Assembly (NCBI GenBank): GCA_002336895.1
Contig: DDFC01000007.1
Span: forward strand, 92,637-156,636
From: Verrucomicrobiaceae bacterium UBA1938
GTDB lineage: Bacteria > Verrucomicrobiota > Verrucomicrobiia > Verrucomicrobiales > Verrucomicrobiaceae
Reading direction: 5' to 3'
Length of the DNA stretch: 64,000 nt
Shown here: positions 25,570 to 33,929 of the stretch, one piece after another
Position numbering within the stretch: position 1 is the first letter of the stretch
How the letters are laid out: the number at the start of each line of letters is the position of its first letter
The notes under the pieces: generated by a model
The model's input: the letters and a program-made list of their open reading frames with translations, nothing else
What the model was told of the DNA's origin: nothing
Databases searched by the model: none
Position numbers and translations under genes: made by a program

Positions 25570-27756
25570 ATGAATCGTCGTTTTTCCGTCCTCACCCTCA
25601 TGGCGGCGCTTGCCCTGACCGCTCCGGTGTCACATGCCCAGTCCATCGACGCAGGCAGTGACGTGGCGGAGCAGTACTTCCGCGGCTTTGTTCTCAACAA
25701 TGAGGCCGCCAAACTGGAAGCCGCTGGAGACATCCCGCTGGCTCAAAGCAAGTTCAAGCAGGCTGGCGAGATCATGGACAGCATCGCCCGGAACTACCCC
25801 ACCTGGCAGCCGGAGATGCGCACTGCACGCCAGCAGAAGATTCAGGACGCCCTCATGCGGCTCCAGACCCGCGCAGCCGCCGCTGCGCAGACACCTGCTG
25901 CAGCACCAGCCCCCGCAGTGTCTCCGACACCCGCAGTCACTGCGCCCGTAGCAGCGGCAGCCGCCATGGCGGCCATTCCCACCCCAGGGGTGCTCTCACA
26001 GCCTGCTGCTGTAGTCCCCGCCACTACACCTGGCGTCCTTCCCAGCCTCAGCGACATGCTGGGCCAGTGGGAGCTGATGTACAAACAGCGCGTTCTGGAA
26101 TTGGAAACAAAGGCCAATCAACAACAGCTGGATCTCGGCAAGTGGCAAAACTGGTACCAGTGGGCCTCAGGAGAAATCACCACCGCACGCGAACAGAACG
26201 ACGCCCTCGGTAAAAAAGCCGCCGCGATGGAGCAGACCATCCTCGCCATGGGCAAGGACGTGGAGGAAGGCCGGGCCGCCCAGGACAAGATGGGCAAGCT
26301 GATGGAGGAAAAGATGGCCGTGGAGCTTGAAATGCGCAAAAACGGCCAGCGCCTGCAGGCTGCCGAGGCCGCCGCCAAGGAGGCCTCACAAAAGCTGGCC
26401 GATGCCTCCACCAAGATGGCGGACATCGAACAGGAGCGCTCCAAAATCCTCAAAGAGCGTGAGCAGATCGTAAAGGATCGTGACAATGCGATCGCCCAGC
26501 GAGATGACGCTCTGAAGCAAAAAGACGCAGCAGTGAAGGACCGCGATGCTGCCAGCGCCCGCAGCCTGGGGCTTCAGGCAGAAGTGGACGATCTGAAAAA
26601 GAAAACTGTCAGCTCCGAAATGAAGCGGCTGCTGGCTGAAAACGAGCGCCTCAAAAAAGAGCTTACGGATGCGCAGAAGCAGGTGGAGACATTGAAGGCG
26701 GATGTGGGCCGCAAGGACAAGGAAATCGCCGATCTGCGCGGCCAGCTCACCGGCCTTCAGGGGCAGATGGCCGAACTGCGCAAAGAAAGCGCCACCTACC
26801 AGACCCAGGTGGCCGAGCTGACCAAACAGCTCAAGGAACTGCAGGCCGGGGGCATGGATGGCAAGATGGCCGCCACCCCGGAACTCACCCAGGAGAACGA
26901 ACTGCTGCGTGGCATCATCATGCGCCAGCTCCGTGCACAGCATCGCCAGCAGGCAGCCAAGGATCTCATGATCGCCGAGCTGCAGAAGATGGAAAACGCT
27001 TCAACCGATCTCATCAAGCAGGTCGAGGAAATGAAGGATGCACGCATGATCCTGACCCCCGATGAGGAAAAGCTCTTCACAGACCCCGTCGCGCGTGAGC
27101 TTCTCGGTGCCAAGGGAGTACAGGCCACCCTCGTTGCCAGCGCCTCCCCAGACAGTGACAAAAAGATGGCTGCGCCTGCGCCGACCTCTGTCGAAAAGCT
27201 CATCAACCAGGCCAACGAATCCTACATGAACAAGGATTTCGGCACCGCCGCCAAGCTCTACCAGGATGCACTGCGTGCAGAGCCGAAGAACGTCACGGCT
27301 CTCATCGGCCTGGGCATCACCCGCCAGCGCGAAAACAAACACGCCGAAGCGGAGGTGTCCCTGCAAAAGGCCCTGGCCTATGATCCGAACAACGAACCCG
27401 CCTCGTTTGCCCTGGGTGTCACCTACTTCAAGCAGGAGCGCTGGAAGGATGCGATGACCTACTTTGAGAAAAGCCTGGCCAAACGCCCCGACAACGCCAG
27501 CGGCAGGCATTACCTGGGCATCATCGCCACCAAGCTGAGCCTGATCGAACGCGCCGAGCGTGAATTCAAGACAGCACTGGCCATTGACCCCAGCTATGGC
27601 GAAGCTCATTTCAATCTCGCCGTGCTCTACATCACCTGGGATCCTCCCCAGTGGGACAAGGCGCGCGCCGAATATGATGAGGCTATCAAGAAAGGCGTCC
27701 GCCCGGATGCCAATCTGGAAAAGCTGCTCCAAGGCGGCAAGGTTTCCCAGCGATAA
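25570..27756 (+). CDS. Secreted coiled-coil and tetratricopeptide-repeat protein
   Basis: 728 residues. Signal peptide MNRRFSVLTLMAALALT then APVSHA (cleavage near 24). Domain order: a helical N-terminal segment (25-95), an Ala/Pro-rich linker (about 97-160), a long coiled coil (about 175-455, Lys/Glu/Asp/Gln-rich with regular hydrophobic spacing), then at least four TPR units (about 545-705) with the standard Trp/Leu/Gly/Tyr/Ala pattern, for example ALIGLGITRQRENKHAEAEV and AHFNLAVLYITW. Architecture suggests a periplasmic scaffold, perhaps for envelope or secretion complexes; there is no enzymatic motif. Convincing as a gene, unknown in function. Confidence 0.85.
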   Translation: MNRRFSVLTLMAALALTAPVSHAQSIDAGSDVAEQYFRGFVLNNEAAKLEAAGDIPLAQSKFKQAGEIMDSIARNYPTWQPEMRTARQQKIQDALMRLQTRAAAAAQTPAAAPAPAVSPTPAVTAPVAAAAAMAAIPTPGVLSQPAAVVPATTPGVLPSLSDMLGQWELMYKQRVLELETKANQQQLDLGKWQNWYQWASGEITTAREQNDALGKKAAAMEQTILAMGKDVEEGRAAQDKMGKLMEEKMAVELEMRKNGQRLQAAEAAAKEASQKLADASTKMADIEQERSKILKEREQIVKDRDNAIAQRDDALKQKDAAVKDRDAASARSLGLQAEVDDLKKKTVSSEMKRLLAENERLKKELTDAQKQVETLKADVGRKDKEIADLRGQLTGLQGQMAELRKESATYQTQVAELTKQLKELQAGGMDGKMAATPELTQENELLRGIIMRQLRAQHRQQAAKDLMIAELQKMENASTDLIKQVEEMKDARMILTPDEEKLFTDPVARELLGAKGVQATLVASASPDSDKKMAAPAPTSVEKLINQANESYMNKDFGTAAKLYQDALRAEPKNVTALIGLGITRQRENKHAEAEVSLQKALAYDPNNEPASFALGVTYFKQERWKDAMTYFEKSLAKRPDNASGRHYLGIIATKLSLIERAEREFKTALAIDPSYGEAHFNLAVLYITWDPPQWDKARAEYDEAIKKGVRPDANLEKLLQGGKVSQR

Positions 27757-27794
27757 GCGCACAGTCAGAACCGGGATTCCAAAGCTCTTCTGCC

Positions 27795-28409
27795 ATGAGA
27801 ATCCTGATCCTGCAGCTGCTGCTCAGCGTCTCCAGCCTCACGGCTCAATCACTTGTCGATGTCGGCACAGCAGCTGATGGCATGGTCATTGAGCTGCGCT
27901 ACACGACTGCGAACAACTACTTCAAAACTGCCTTTTACCCTAAGAACGCACGCGCCCTGCTGCGCCCGGAAACGGCCGCCAAGCTGAGAAAGGCGCAGGC
28001 AGAACTCAAATCCGAGGGACTGGCCCTGAAAATCTGGGATGCCTACCGTCCGCTTTCGGTCCAGCGCGCCATGTGGAAGACACTGCCAGATGCGCGGTAC
28101 GTCGCCGATCCTGCCAAAGGCGGACGCCATAACCGGGGTGCGGCGGTGGATGTGACACTCGTCGATTCGCATGGCGTGGAACTGATCATGCCAACGGCAC
28201 ACGATGACTTCTCTGAAAAAGCAGGCGCCCATTTTAATCTGGTGTCCCCCGAAGCCTTCAAGAACCGGGCCAGGCTTCAGGCAGTAATGGTGAGGCACGG
28301 CTTTGCCCTCTTCGAGAGCGAATGGTGGCACTTTGATGACGCAGACTGGGAACGCTATACCACCCTGGATGTGCCTTTTGAGAAACTGGAGTCCAGTCAG
28401 CAAAAATAG
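27795..28409 (+). CDS. D-alanyl-D-alanine dipeptidase, VanX-like (peptidase M15D)
   Basis: 204 residues with a signal peptide (MRILILQLLLSVSSLTA), so exported, unlike cytoplasmic VanX. Zinc ligands and catalytic residues are intact: His112 and Asp119 in GRHNRGAAVDVTL, Glu175 and His179 in ESEWWHFD, and the Arg in WDAYRPLSVQ. The family cleaves D-Ala-D-Ala; exported members probably recycle peptidoglycan fragments rather than give vancomycin resistance, and no vanH/vanA genes are nearby. It follows the TPR protein by 38 bases and ends convergently with rng. Confidence 0.92.
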   Translation: MRILILQLLLSVSSLTAQSLVDVGTAADGMVIELRYTTANNYFKTAFYPKNARALLRPETAAKLRKAQAELKSEGLALKIWDAYRPLSVQRAMWKTLPDARYVADPAKGGRHNRGAAVDVTLVDSHGVELIMPTAHDDFSEKAGAHFNLVSPEAFKNRARLQAVMVRHGFALFESEWWHFDDADWERYTTLDVPFEKLESSQQK

Positions 28410-28424
28410 CCTCTGCCAGTGCAC

Positions 28425-28456
28425 AAAAAAGGGGAGACGAGCGGTCTCGTCTCCCC
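28425..28456 (-). terminator. Rho-independent terminator for rng and upstream mre genes
   Basis: A 10-bp perfect stem GGGGAGACGA (28431-28440) / TCGTCTCCCC (28447-28456), extendable by one G-C pair, is followed on the minus strand by six Ts (AAAAAA at 28425-28430 on the plus strand). It lies just beyond the rng stop, ending that leftward transcript. Confidence 0.9.
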
Positions 28457-28484
28457 GTGTGAACAGCCAGTCTGGCGATGGAAA

Positions 28485-30071
28485 TTAAACGCGGATTTCC
28501 TCGCCCGTGGTCGCATTGGCCAGCGTGATCTGCTCGCGATGGAAGGCGGGATCGCTGCGGAAGGTGAGGCGTGCCTGATACTTGCGCTCGAGATCCACGA
28601 GCAGCTCGCCGTCCTCGGTCTTGAGACGGTTGAGCACCTCAGGATGCACGATGACGATGAGGCTCTTCTGATCTTCCTTGGCACGGCCCAGCACAGAAAC
28701 CAGCCTGCGCTGCAGCTCCACGCTCATGGTCAGGGGGGTCTTGACCTGGCCGTGGCCTTTGCAGTAGGGGCAGGGCTCGTACAACGTGGTACCCAGGCTC
28801 TCATTCAGACGCTGGCGCGTCATCTCCATGAGACCAAACTGCGAAATGGGCAGCACCTGGGTCTTGGCCTTGTCTCGCTTGAGGTGCTCCATCATGAGCT
28901 TGTACACGGCCTGCTGGTCGCGACGGTGCTTCATGTCGATGAAGTCCACCACGATGAGGCCGCCCATGTTGCGCAGGCGGAGCTGGCGGGCCACCTCGGC
29001 GGCGGCTTCGAGGTTGGTTTCGAGCAGGAGTTTATCGACATCCTTGTGGCCCTTGTTGCGGCCGGTGTTCACGTCGATGGAGACAAGCGCCTCGGTCTGA
29101 TCAATCACGATATAACCACCGCAGGGCAGCCAGACCTGGCGATAGAAGGCGTTGTCGATCTGCTTCTGAATGCCGTAATGCTCAAAGATGGCGGTCTGGC
29201 CCTGGTAGTAGTTGATCCGGCGCTTGGCGCGCCCGGAGATCAGCGCTGCCATACGCTGCATGCGCTCCACAGTGGCTCCGTCGTCACAGGCCACTTCATC
29301 AATGTCCTCAGTGAGGAAGTCACGAACGGTGCGCTCCACGAGATCCGGCTCCTGGAAGCAGCAGACAGGGGCGTTCTGTCCATCGCGCTTGGCCACGATC
29401 TGGTCCCACTCATCGAGCAGGATGTTCAGGTCTCGAACGATATGGCGCGCACGCTTGCCGGAGGCCTCAGTACGCAGGATGATGCCCATGCCTTCAGGCA
29501 GGCTGATCTTCTCGATGATCTTGCGCAGGCGTGAGCGCTCTTTCGGATCTTCAATCTTGCGGGAGATGCCGCAGGTGTCGTTCAGCGGCATCAGCACCAG
29601 CAGGCGGCCTGCCAGGGAGATGTTGGTGGTCACGCGCGGGCCTTTGTTGCCCACGGGCCCCTTGGTCACCTGCACCATGATCTCAGAGCCGACCGGGTAG
29701 AGGCTCGGAATATCCTTGGCTTCGATGCGCTTCTTTTTCTTGCTGCCGCCGCGGTTGATCTCCTCCAGTCCGGCATCCAGCGCGGCAGGAATGGCGTCCC
29801 AGAAATGCAGGAAGGCGTTTTTGTCGAAGCCGATGTCGATGAACATGGCCTTGAGCCCCTGCTCAATGTTGCGGATGCGGCCTTTGAACACGCTGCCGAT
29901 GAGGCTGTTGGTGCCGACGCGCTCAATGTTGTACTCTTCGACAACGCCTTTGTCGAGCAGAGCCACACGGTTCTCCAGTTTCTCGCAGTTGATGACGAGC
30001 CGCACGCCGCTCTTGATGTCGCGTTTGCCGGTGAGCAGCTCTTTGATTCTTTGAACGAAGGTCAATGCCAT
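28485..30071 (-). CDS. rng: Ribonuclease G/E family endoribonuclease
   Basis: 528 residues, RNase G size, lacking the long C-terminal scaffold of RNase E. It processes rRNA and cleaves 5'-monophosphate mRNA. Visible: S1-type domain (about 55-165, NSLIGSVFKGRIRNIEQGLK), the RNase H-like/DNase I-like core with the metal-binding Asp in VSIDVNTGR and VVDFIDMKH, and the zinc-link CPYCKGHG that holds dimers together. It is the last gene of the block starting at mreB, 36 bases after PBP2, and has a good Shine-Dalgarno sequence. In other bacteria rng also neighbours mre genes. Confidence 0.95.
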   Translation of the reverse strand: MALTFVQRIKELLTGKRDIKSGVRLVINCEKLENRVALLDKGVVEEYNIERVGTNSLIGSVFKGRIRNIEQGLKAMFIDIGFDKNAFLHFWDAIPAALDAGLEEINRGGSKKKKRIEAKDIPSLYPVGSEIMVQVTKGPVGNKGPRVTTNISLAGRLLVLMPLNDTCGISRKIEDPKERSRLRKIIEKISLPEGMGIILRTEASGKRARHIVRDLNILLDEWDQIVAKRDGQNAPVCCFQEPDLVERTVRDFLTEDIDEVACDDGATVERMQRMAALISGRAKRRINYYQGQTAIFEHYGIQKQIDNAFYRQVWLPCGGYIVIDQTEALVSIDVNTGRNKGHKDVDKLLLETNLEAAAEVARQLRLRNMGGLIVVDFIDMKHRRDQQAVYKLMMEHLKRDKAKTQVLPISQFGLMEMTRQRLNESLGTTLYEPCPYCKGHGQVKTPLTMSVELQRRLVSVLGRAKEDQKSLIVIVHPEVLNRLKTEDGELLVDLERKYQARLTFRSDPAFHREQITLANATTGEEIRV

Positions 30072-30080
30072 GATGTAAAG

Positions 30081-30087
30081 TCTCCTT
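30081..30087 (-). promoter_or_regulatory. Strong ribosome binding site of rng
   Basis: AAGGAGA on the minus strand, 9 bases before the rng ATG. It is one of only two near-consensus Shine-Dalgarno sites found in this window; it fixes the start at MALTFVQRIKELL. Confidence 0.75.
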
Positions 30088-30107
30088 GGGGAAAATGAGT
30101 GCAGTCT

Positions 30108-32399
30108 TCAGCGGAAGAGTCTGCGGAATAATCCGCCACCACTTGGCGCAGCGTCGGATGGTTTGTTTTCCTGGGAGCCTCCCCGGTTGAAGATACCGAC
30201 CCTGCGCACTGGCACGGCCTGTGGTACTTTCTGCTCAGAGCTGGCTCCGGCCGATCCCGCTGAATCGGCCTTCGGCTTGATGTTGGGCGCCGTTTTCACA
30301 CGCGGCGCGTCATCACCATCCGGTTCAGGCGCAGACACACCCGTGCCCACGTCTCCGTCCTCATCCGCACCGAGTGCCTCAGCGGGCACTGCAGCATCGG
30401 CGTATTGGACGGCTGCTATGTGATTAAAATGGCCTTCCGCCGGCTCCATCGGCGTGACGGCTATGTTAAATTTGGGGTTATCCAGTGCCAGGCACTGCTC
30501 CAGCACTCGTCGTGCCACAGGCGCAGCGCAGCCACCGCCGGATTTGCCGTTCTGCACCAGCACGGCTACAGCAAACTTGGGATCTTTATAAGGCGCGAAA
30601 CAGATGAACCAGGTGTGATTGTCGTCATGCTTGACGTGTTTTTCGTCCAGCCGCCAGTTCTGTGCAGTGCCGGTCTTGCCCGCCACCTCCACTCCGGTGA
30701 TGCGGGCGCCCTTGCCGGTGCCGGATGGATCGTTGACCACCTTCCACATTCCCTTGCGAATGACTTCGATCTCCTCAGGCTTCACGCTGGCGGACAGGTC
30801 ACCGCGGAGGCTTGGCGGATTATCCAGCACCACCTGGTCATGATCCATGACACGCTTGAGCAGATGCGGGCTCCAGGCCTTGCCGCCATTTGCCACCGTG
30901 GCGCTGACCGAGGCCATCTGCAGCGGTGAGGCCAGCACATATCCCTGGCCGATGGAGGTGTTGGCCGTGGCTCCATCACTCCAGCGTTCATTGGGATGCG
31001 TGGCGCGCAGCCAGTCCGGATTGGGCAGGATGCCGGGGTTTTCATCCTCCAGCTCGATCCCTGTTCTGGTGCCGATGCCGAGGATCTTGCCCACTTTGGT
31101 GATGTTGCTGATGCCTGCTGCATTGCCGTATCGGTAGAAAAAGCAGTTGCAGGAGTACTTGATGGCATCGCTGAGGCCCAGCGTGCCATGCGAACCGCCG
31201 CTCTGACGCTGAATCCAGCACTGCATGGCCTTGTTGCCATAGGTCACGCTGCCGCTGCAGTTGAAGTGGCTGAGCTGAATCCCCGCAAGACAGCCTGCGA
31301 AGGAGATTGGGATTTTGAATGTCGATCCCGGCACGTGCCCTTTCACCGCGCGGTTGAGCAACGGGATGGTGGGATTCCCCAGCAGCGCATCCCAGTCAGA
31401 CTGCTGGATGCTTGGGATGAACTGGTTTGGATCAAAGGATGGCACCGAGACCATCGCCAGCACCTCGCCGGAGCTTGGCTCGATCACGACCACAGCACCA
31501 CGACCTATCTTGCCATCTCGCAGCGCCCTGTCTGCAATCAGTTGCATGCGTGCATCCAGGGTGAGGTACACATCGTTGCCCTTGCGCGGCTCCACATATT
31601 CCTCATCCACTTCGCCGACAGGCCGGCCGCGCTGGTCGCGCTGCATGACGCGCACCCCGGGCTTGCCACGCAGGTAATTATCAAAGCTCTTTTCCACCCC
31701 AGCTCCACCAAAATCATCAGGCACGTAGTAGTCCCAGCCCTTGCGGTCTTCAGCGGATGCACGCTGATCATCCGGCAGGCGGACATATCCCAGGATGTGA
31801 CAGGCCACCGATTTCAGAGGGTACACACGAGAGGCGCGCTCCGCCACGGTGACCCCCGGCAATCCGAGGTTGTGTTCGGCGATGCGGCTGAACTCGGCAA
31901 AGGTCAGATCGTCTCGATAGACCCAAGGCACGGCACCGCCAAAGCTTCGGTAATGCACGCGCAGGGAGTCCACAGAGTAGTCCTTGTGCACCCCCATCTC
32001 CAGCATCCGGCGCGTGATCGTCTCTTCAAAGACCTTGTAGATATCCAGCTCCGGTTTCTGGCGCTTGATGCCCTTTTCCACGATCTCAAAGGTGATTTCT
32101 GGAATGGCAGGACGCTTCTTCTCTTTGACGAGACGTTTGTACTCAGCCACGACTTCCGCGAGGTTCACACGCACTTCAAAGCTGGCCTTGTTGGTGGCCA
32201 GCACGATGCCGTTGCGGTCCTTGATCTCGCCACGGGGGCCGGGAATGCGGGCGCGCTCCTTCTTTGCTCCCGGAATCATTTTGGCAAACTCCTCCCGGCG
32301 ATCAATCTGCAGTGACCAGAGCCTGAACACGAGCAGCCCAAACCCGCACAGCATGGCGAGGGTGAACAGGTAAAGTCTGAAGCGGTATTTAACGACCAT
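30108..32399 (-). CDS. mrdA: Penicillin-binding protein 2 (elongation transpeptidase) with long C-terminal tail
   Basis: 763 residues. Class B PBP that cross-links lateral-wall peptidoglycan with RodA and MreBCD. One N-terminal TM helix (8-28), the PBP dimerisation domain starting PGPRGEIKDRNG, then the transpeptidase domain with Ser359 of STFK, Ser416-Cys-Asn418 (SCN) and Lys575-Thr-Gly (KTGTAQNW). The catalytic domain ends near 645, and a further 115-residue Pro/Ala/Asp/Glu/Lys-rich tail follows that E. coli PBP2 lacks. The start overlaps the mreD stop by 11 bases, so the two are coupled. rodA is not adjacent. Confidence 0.95.
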   Translation of the reverse strand: MVVKYRFRLYLFTLAMLCGFGLLVFRLWSLQIDRREEFAKMIPGAKKERARIPGPRGEIKDRNGIVLATNKASFEVRVNLAEVVAEYKRLVKEKKRPAIPEITFEIVEKGIKRQKPELDIYKVFEETITRRMLEMGVHKDYSVDSLRVHYRSFGGAVPWVYRDDLTFAEFSRIAEHNLGLPGVTVAERASRVYPLKSVACHILGYVRLPDDQRASAEDRKGWDYYVPDDFGGAGVEKSFDNYLRGKPGVRVMQRDQRGRPVGEVDEEYVEPRKGNDVYLTLDARMQLIADRALRDGKIGRGAVVVIEPSSGEVLAMVSVPSFDPNQFIPSIQQSDWDALLGNPTIPLLNRAVKGHVPGSTFKIPISFAGCLAGIQLSHFNCSGSVTYGNKAMQCWIQRQSGGSHGTLGLSDAIKYSCNCFFYRYGNAAGISNITKVGKILGIGTRTGIELEDENPGILPNPDWLRATHPNERWSDGATANTSIGQGYVLASPLQMASVSATVANGGKAWSPHLLKRVMDHDQVVLDNPPSLRGDLSASVKPEEIEVIRKGMWKVVNDPSGTGKGARITGVEVAGKTGTAQNWRLDEKHVKHDDNHTWFICFAPYKDPKFAVAVLVQNGKSGGGCAAPVARRVLEQCLALDNPKFNIAVTPMEPAEGHFNHIAAVQYADAAVPAEALGADEDGDVGTGVSAPEPDGDDAPRVKTAPNIKPKADSAGSAGASSEQKVPQAVPVRRVGIFNRGGSQENKPSDAAPSGGGLFRRLFR

Positions 32400-33003
32400 C
32401 GAAGCGATACCTCAGGCCTTCGTATTTGATTTCGTAGCTCGACAGGCGGGCGAGTGAATAGAGCAGCAAAAAGATGAGCGGCGCGGCAAGCATGGCAAGC
32501 AGGGAGTCGGTGATCATCTTAGACCACACCCCCGTGGGAAACTGCAAGGAACCTCGCAGGAACGTAATGATCAGATACTGGGACAGCAGCCATGTGAAAG
32601 TGGCCACCCCCACCATGAGCACCGGCAGCTCCAGGCGGCCACGTTTGAACAAAGGACGAATCCCCTGCAGCAAAATGCCCAGCATGCCAAACAGCGCGAT
32701 GGAGAGGCCGAAGGGCAGCGGATGACTGCCAGCGCCCAGCTCCACATCCGCGCCCGTGCCAAAAATGTCCTCGGCTCCAGACAGGCTCTCCGCCACGCCC
32801 GGCAGAAACCGCGCGTCCCAGATGAATCCGGTGATGAATGCCAGCAGCAGCATCACTGCAAACGGCGAAGCCACGGAAGCACTGAAGAAAAACACGGCCG
32901 GAAGAAACAGCGTGGCAAACTGGGCGATCTCCAAACCAGGAATGAACTCCTGCACCATGAAGGTGAGGAGCAGCAGGATGATGGAGATCGGATGAAACAA
33001 CAT
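32389..33003 (-). CDS. mreD: Rod shape-determining protein MreD
   Basis: 204 residues with about five to six hydrophobic helices (MLFHPISIILLLLTFM at the start; PAVFFFSASVASPFAVMLLL; LSIALFGMLGILLQGI; LMVGVATFTWLLSQYLIITF; LLAMLAAPLIFLLLYSLARL). MreD sequences are poorly conserved; the call rests mainly on size, membrane topology and its place between mreC and mrdA. It carries a longer central loop (about residues 66-95) than E. coli MreD. 6 bases separate it from mreC. Confidence 0.88.
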   Translation of the reverse strand: MLFHPISIILLLLTFMVQEFIPGLEIAQFATLFLPAVFFFSASVASPFAVMLLLAFITGFIWDARFLPGVAESLSGAEDIFGTGADVELGAGSHPLPFGLSIALFGMLGILLQGIRPLFKRGRLELPVLMVGVATFTWLLSQYLIITFLRGSLQFPTGVWSKMITDSLLAMLAAPLIFLLLYSLARLSSYEIKYEGLRYRFDGR

Positions 33004-33009
33004 GGCGGC

Positions 33010-33861
33010 TCAGGGCTTGGCGCGTTCCGGTGTCGCTGCAGGTTCCGGCGTGGGTTCGGCCACCTGCATTTCGATCACAAAGACATAATCCAAGGTGGAG
33101 AAATCAACGGCGGGTTCGATGACGGCCTCTCCGGATATCTCACGATTTTCAAACCGCTTCACACGCCCCAGCAGCAGATCTGGCGGAAACACTCCACCTT
33201 CACCGGAGGAATACACTCCTGCGCCGGCATTGATGTTGGAGTTGCGGTTGAGAAAACGCAGATGCAGCTCCGGCCGCACTTCCAGTGCAGCACGCTCACC
33301 GGCCAGGATGCCCTGCTCCAGCGTGCCCTCGATCTTGGCCGAGACGCGGCACATCTCATCTGTCAGCAGGATCACCTTGGCCATATGCGGCGCAAGGGTG
33401 GAGGTCTTGCCCACCAGACCCACGGATGTGATCACAGGGCTGTCAGTACCAATGCCGTCAAGAGAGCCTTTGTCGATGATGAGGCTGTTCCACCACGTGC
33501 TGGAGCTGCGACGGATGACCTTGGCGGCCGTCATCTTAAACGGTGCCGACTGCTTGAACTCGATGAGCTGGCGCAGCTTGGCATTTTCCTCGATGATCTG
33601 GTTGTACTTCTGCTGAATGATGCGCAGACGCTCCAGCTGCACACGTTGCTCGTCATTTTCACGCTTGAGCTCCGCTGGATTGACCTGCGGCGCGACGGCG
33701 TTTTCGGCAGCCTGCTCCATGGCGGCGCTGCTGTGAATGAACGGCGCCAGCAGGCTCATGACACGAGCCTGAATCTGCCGGGTGGTCGCTGTATCAAACG
33801 TAAACACGGCAACGAGCCCTGCCACGAAAATCAAAAGCGCGAGGATGTTGAGCTTTTTCAT
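33010..33861 (-). CDS. mreC: Rod shape-determining protein MreC
   Basis: 283 residues. One N-terminal TM helix (4-22), a coiled coil (about 60-100, ENDEQRVQLERLRIIQQKYN) and the MreC beta-sandwich (about 105-265) starting AAKVIRRSSSTWWNSLIIDK and including SPVITSVGLVGKTS and LLTDEMCRVSAKIEGT. It bridges cytoplasmic MreB to periplasmic PBP2. Short Pro/Glu-rich tail. Second gene of the mreBCD order with a clear ribosome binding site. Confidence 0.95.
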   Translation of the reverse strand: MKKLNILALLIFVAGLVAVFTFDTATTRQIQARVMSLLAPFIHSSAAMEQAAENAVAPQVNPAELKRENDEQRVQLERLRIIQQKYNQIIEENAKLRQLIEFKQSAPFKMTAAKVIRRSSSTWWNSLIIDKGSLDGIGTDSPVITSVGLVGKTSTLAPHMAKVILLTDEMCRVSAKIEGTLEQGILAGERAALEVRPELHLRFLNRNSNINAGAGVYSSGEGGVFPPDLLLGRVKRFENREISGEAVIEPAVDFSTLDYVFVIEMQVAEPTPEPAATPERAKP

Positions 33862-33871
33862 GATTGCCTTT

Positions 33872-33876
33872 CCTCC
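33872..33876 (-). promoter_or_regulatory. Ribosome binding site of mreC
   Basis: GGAGG on the minus strand, 10 bases upstream of the mreC ATG, fixing the start at MKKLNILALL. Most other starts in the window have no such sequence. Confidence 0.75.
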
Positions 33877-33929
33877 GGGCTGGAAGCGGCGCTGTCAGGC
33901 AGTCGCCGCGATGCAGCACGAATCGGTCA

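Noticed and set aside
27795..28409. Vancomycin resistance role for the VanX-like gene
   Set aside because: It is exported and there are no vanH, vanA or vanRS genes nearby; peptidoglycan peptide turnover is more likely.
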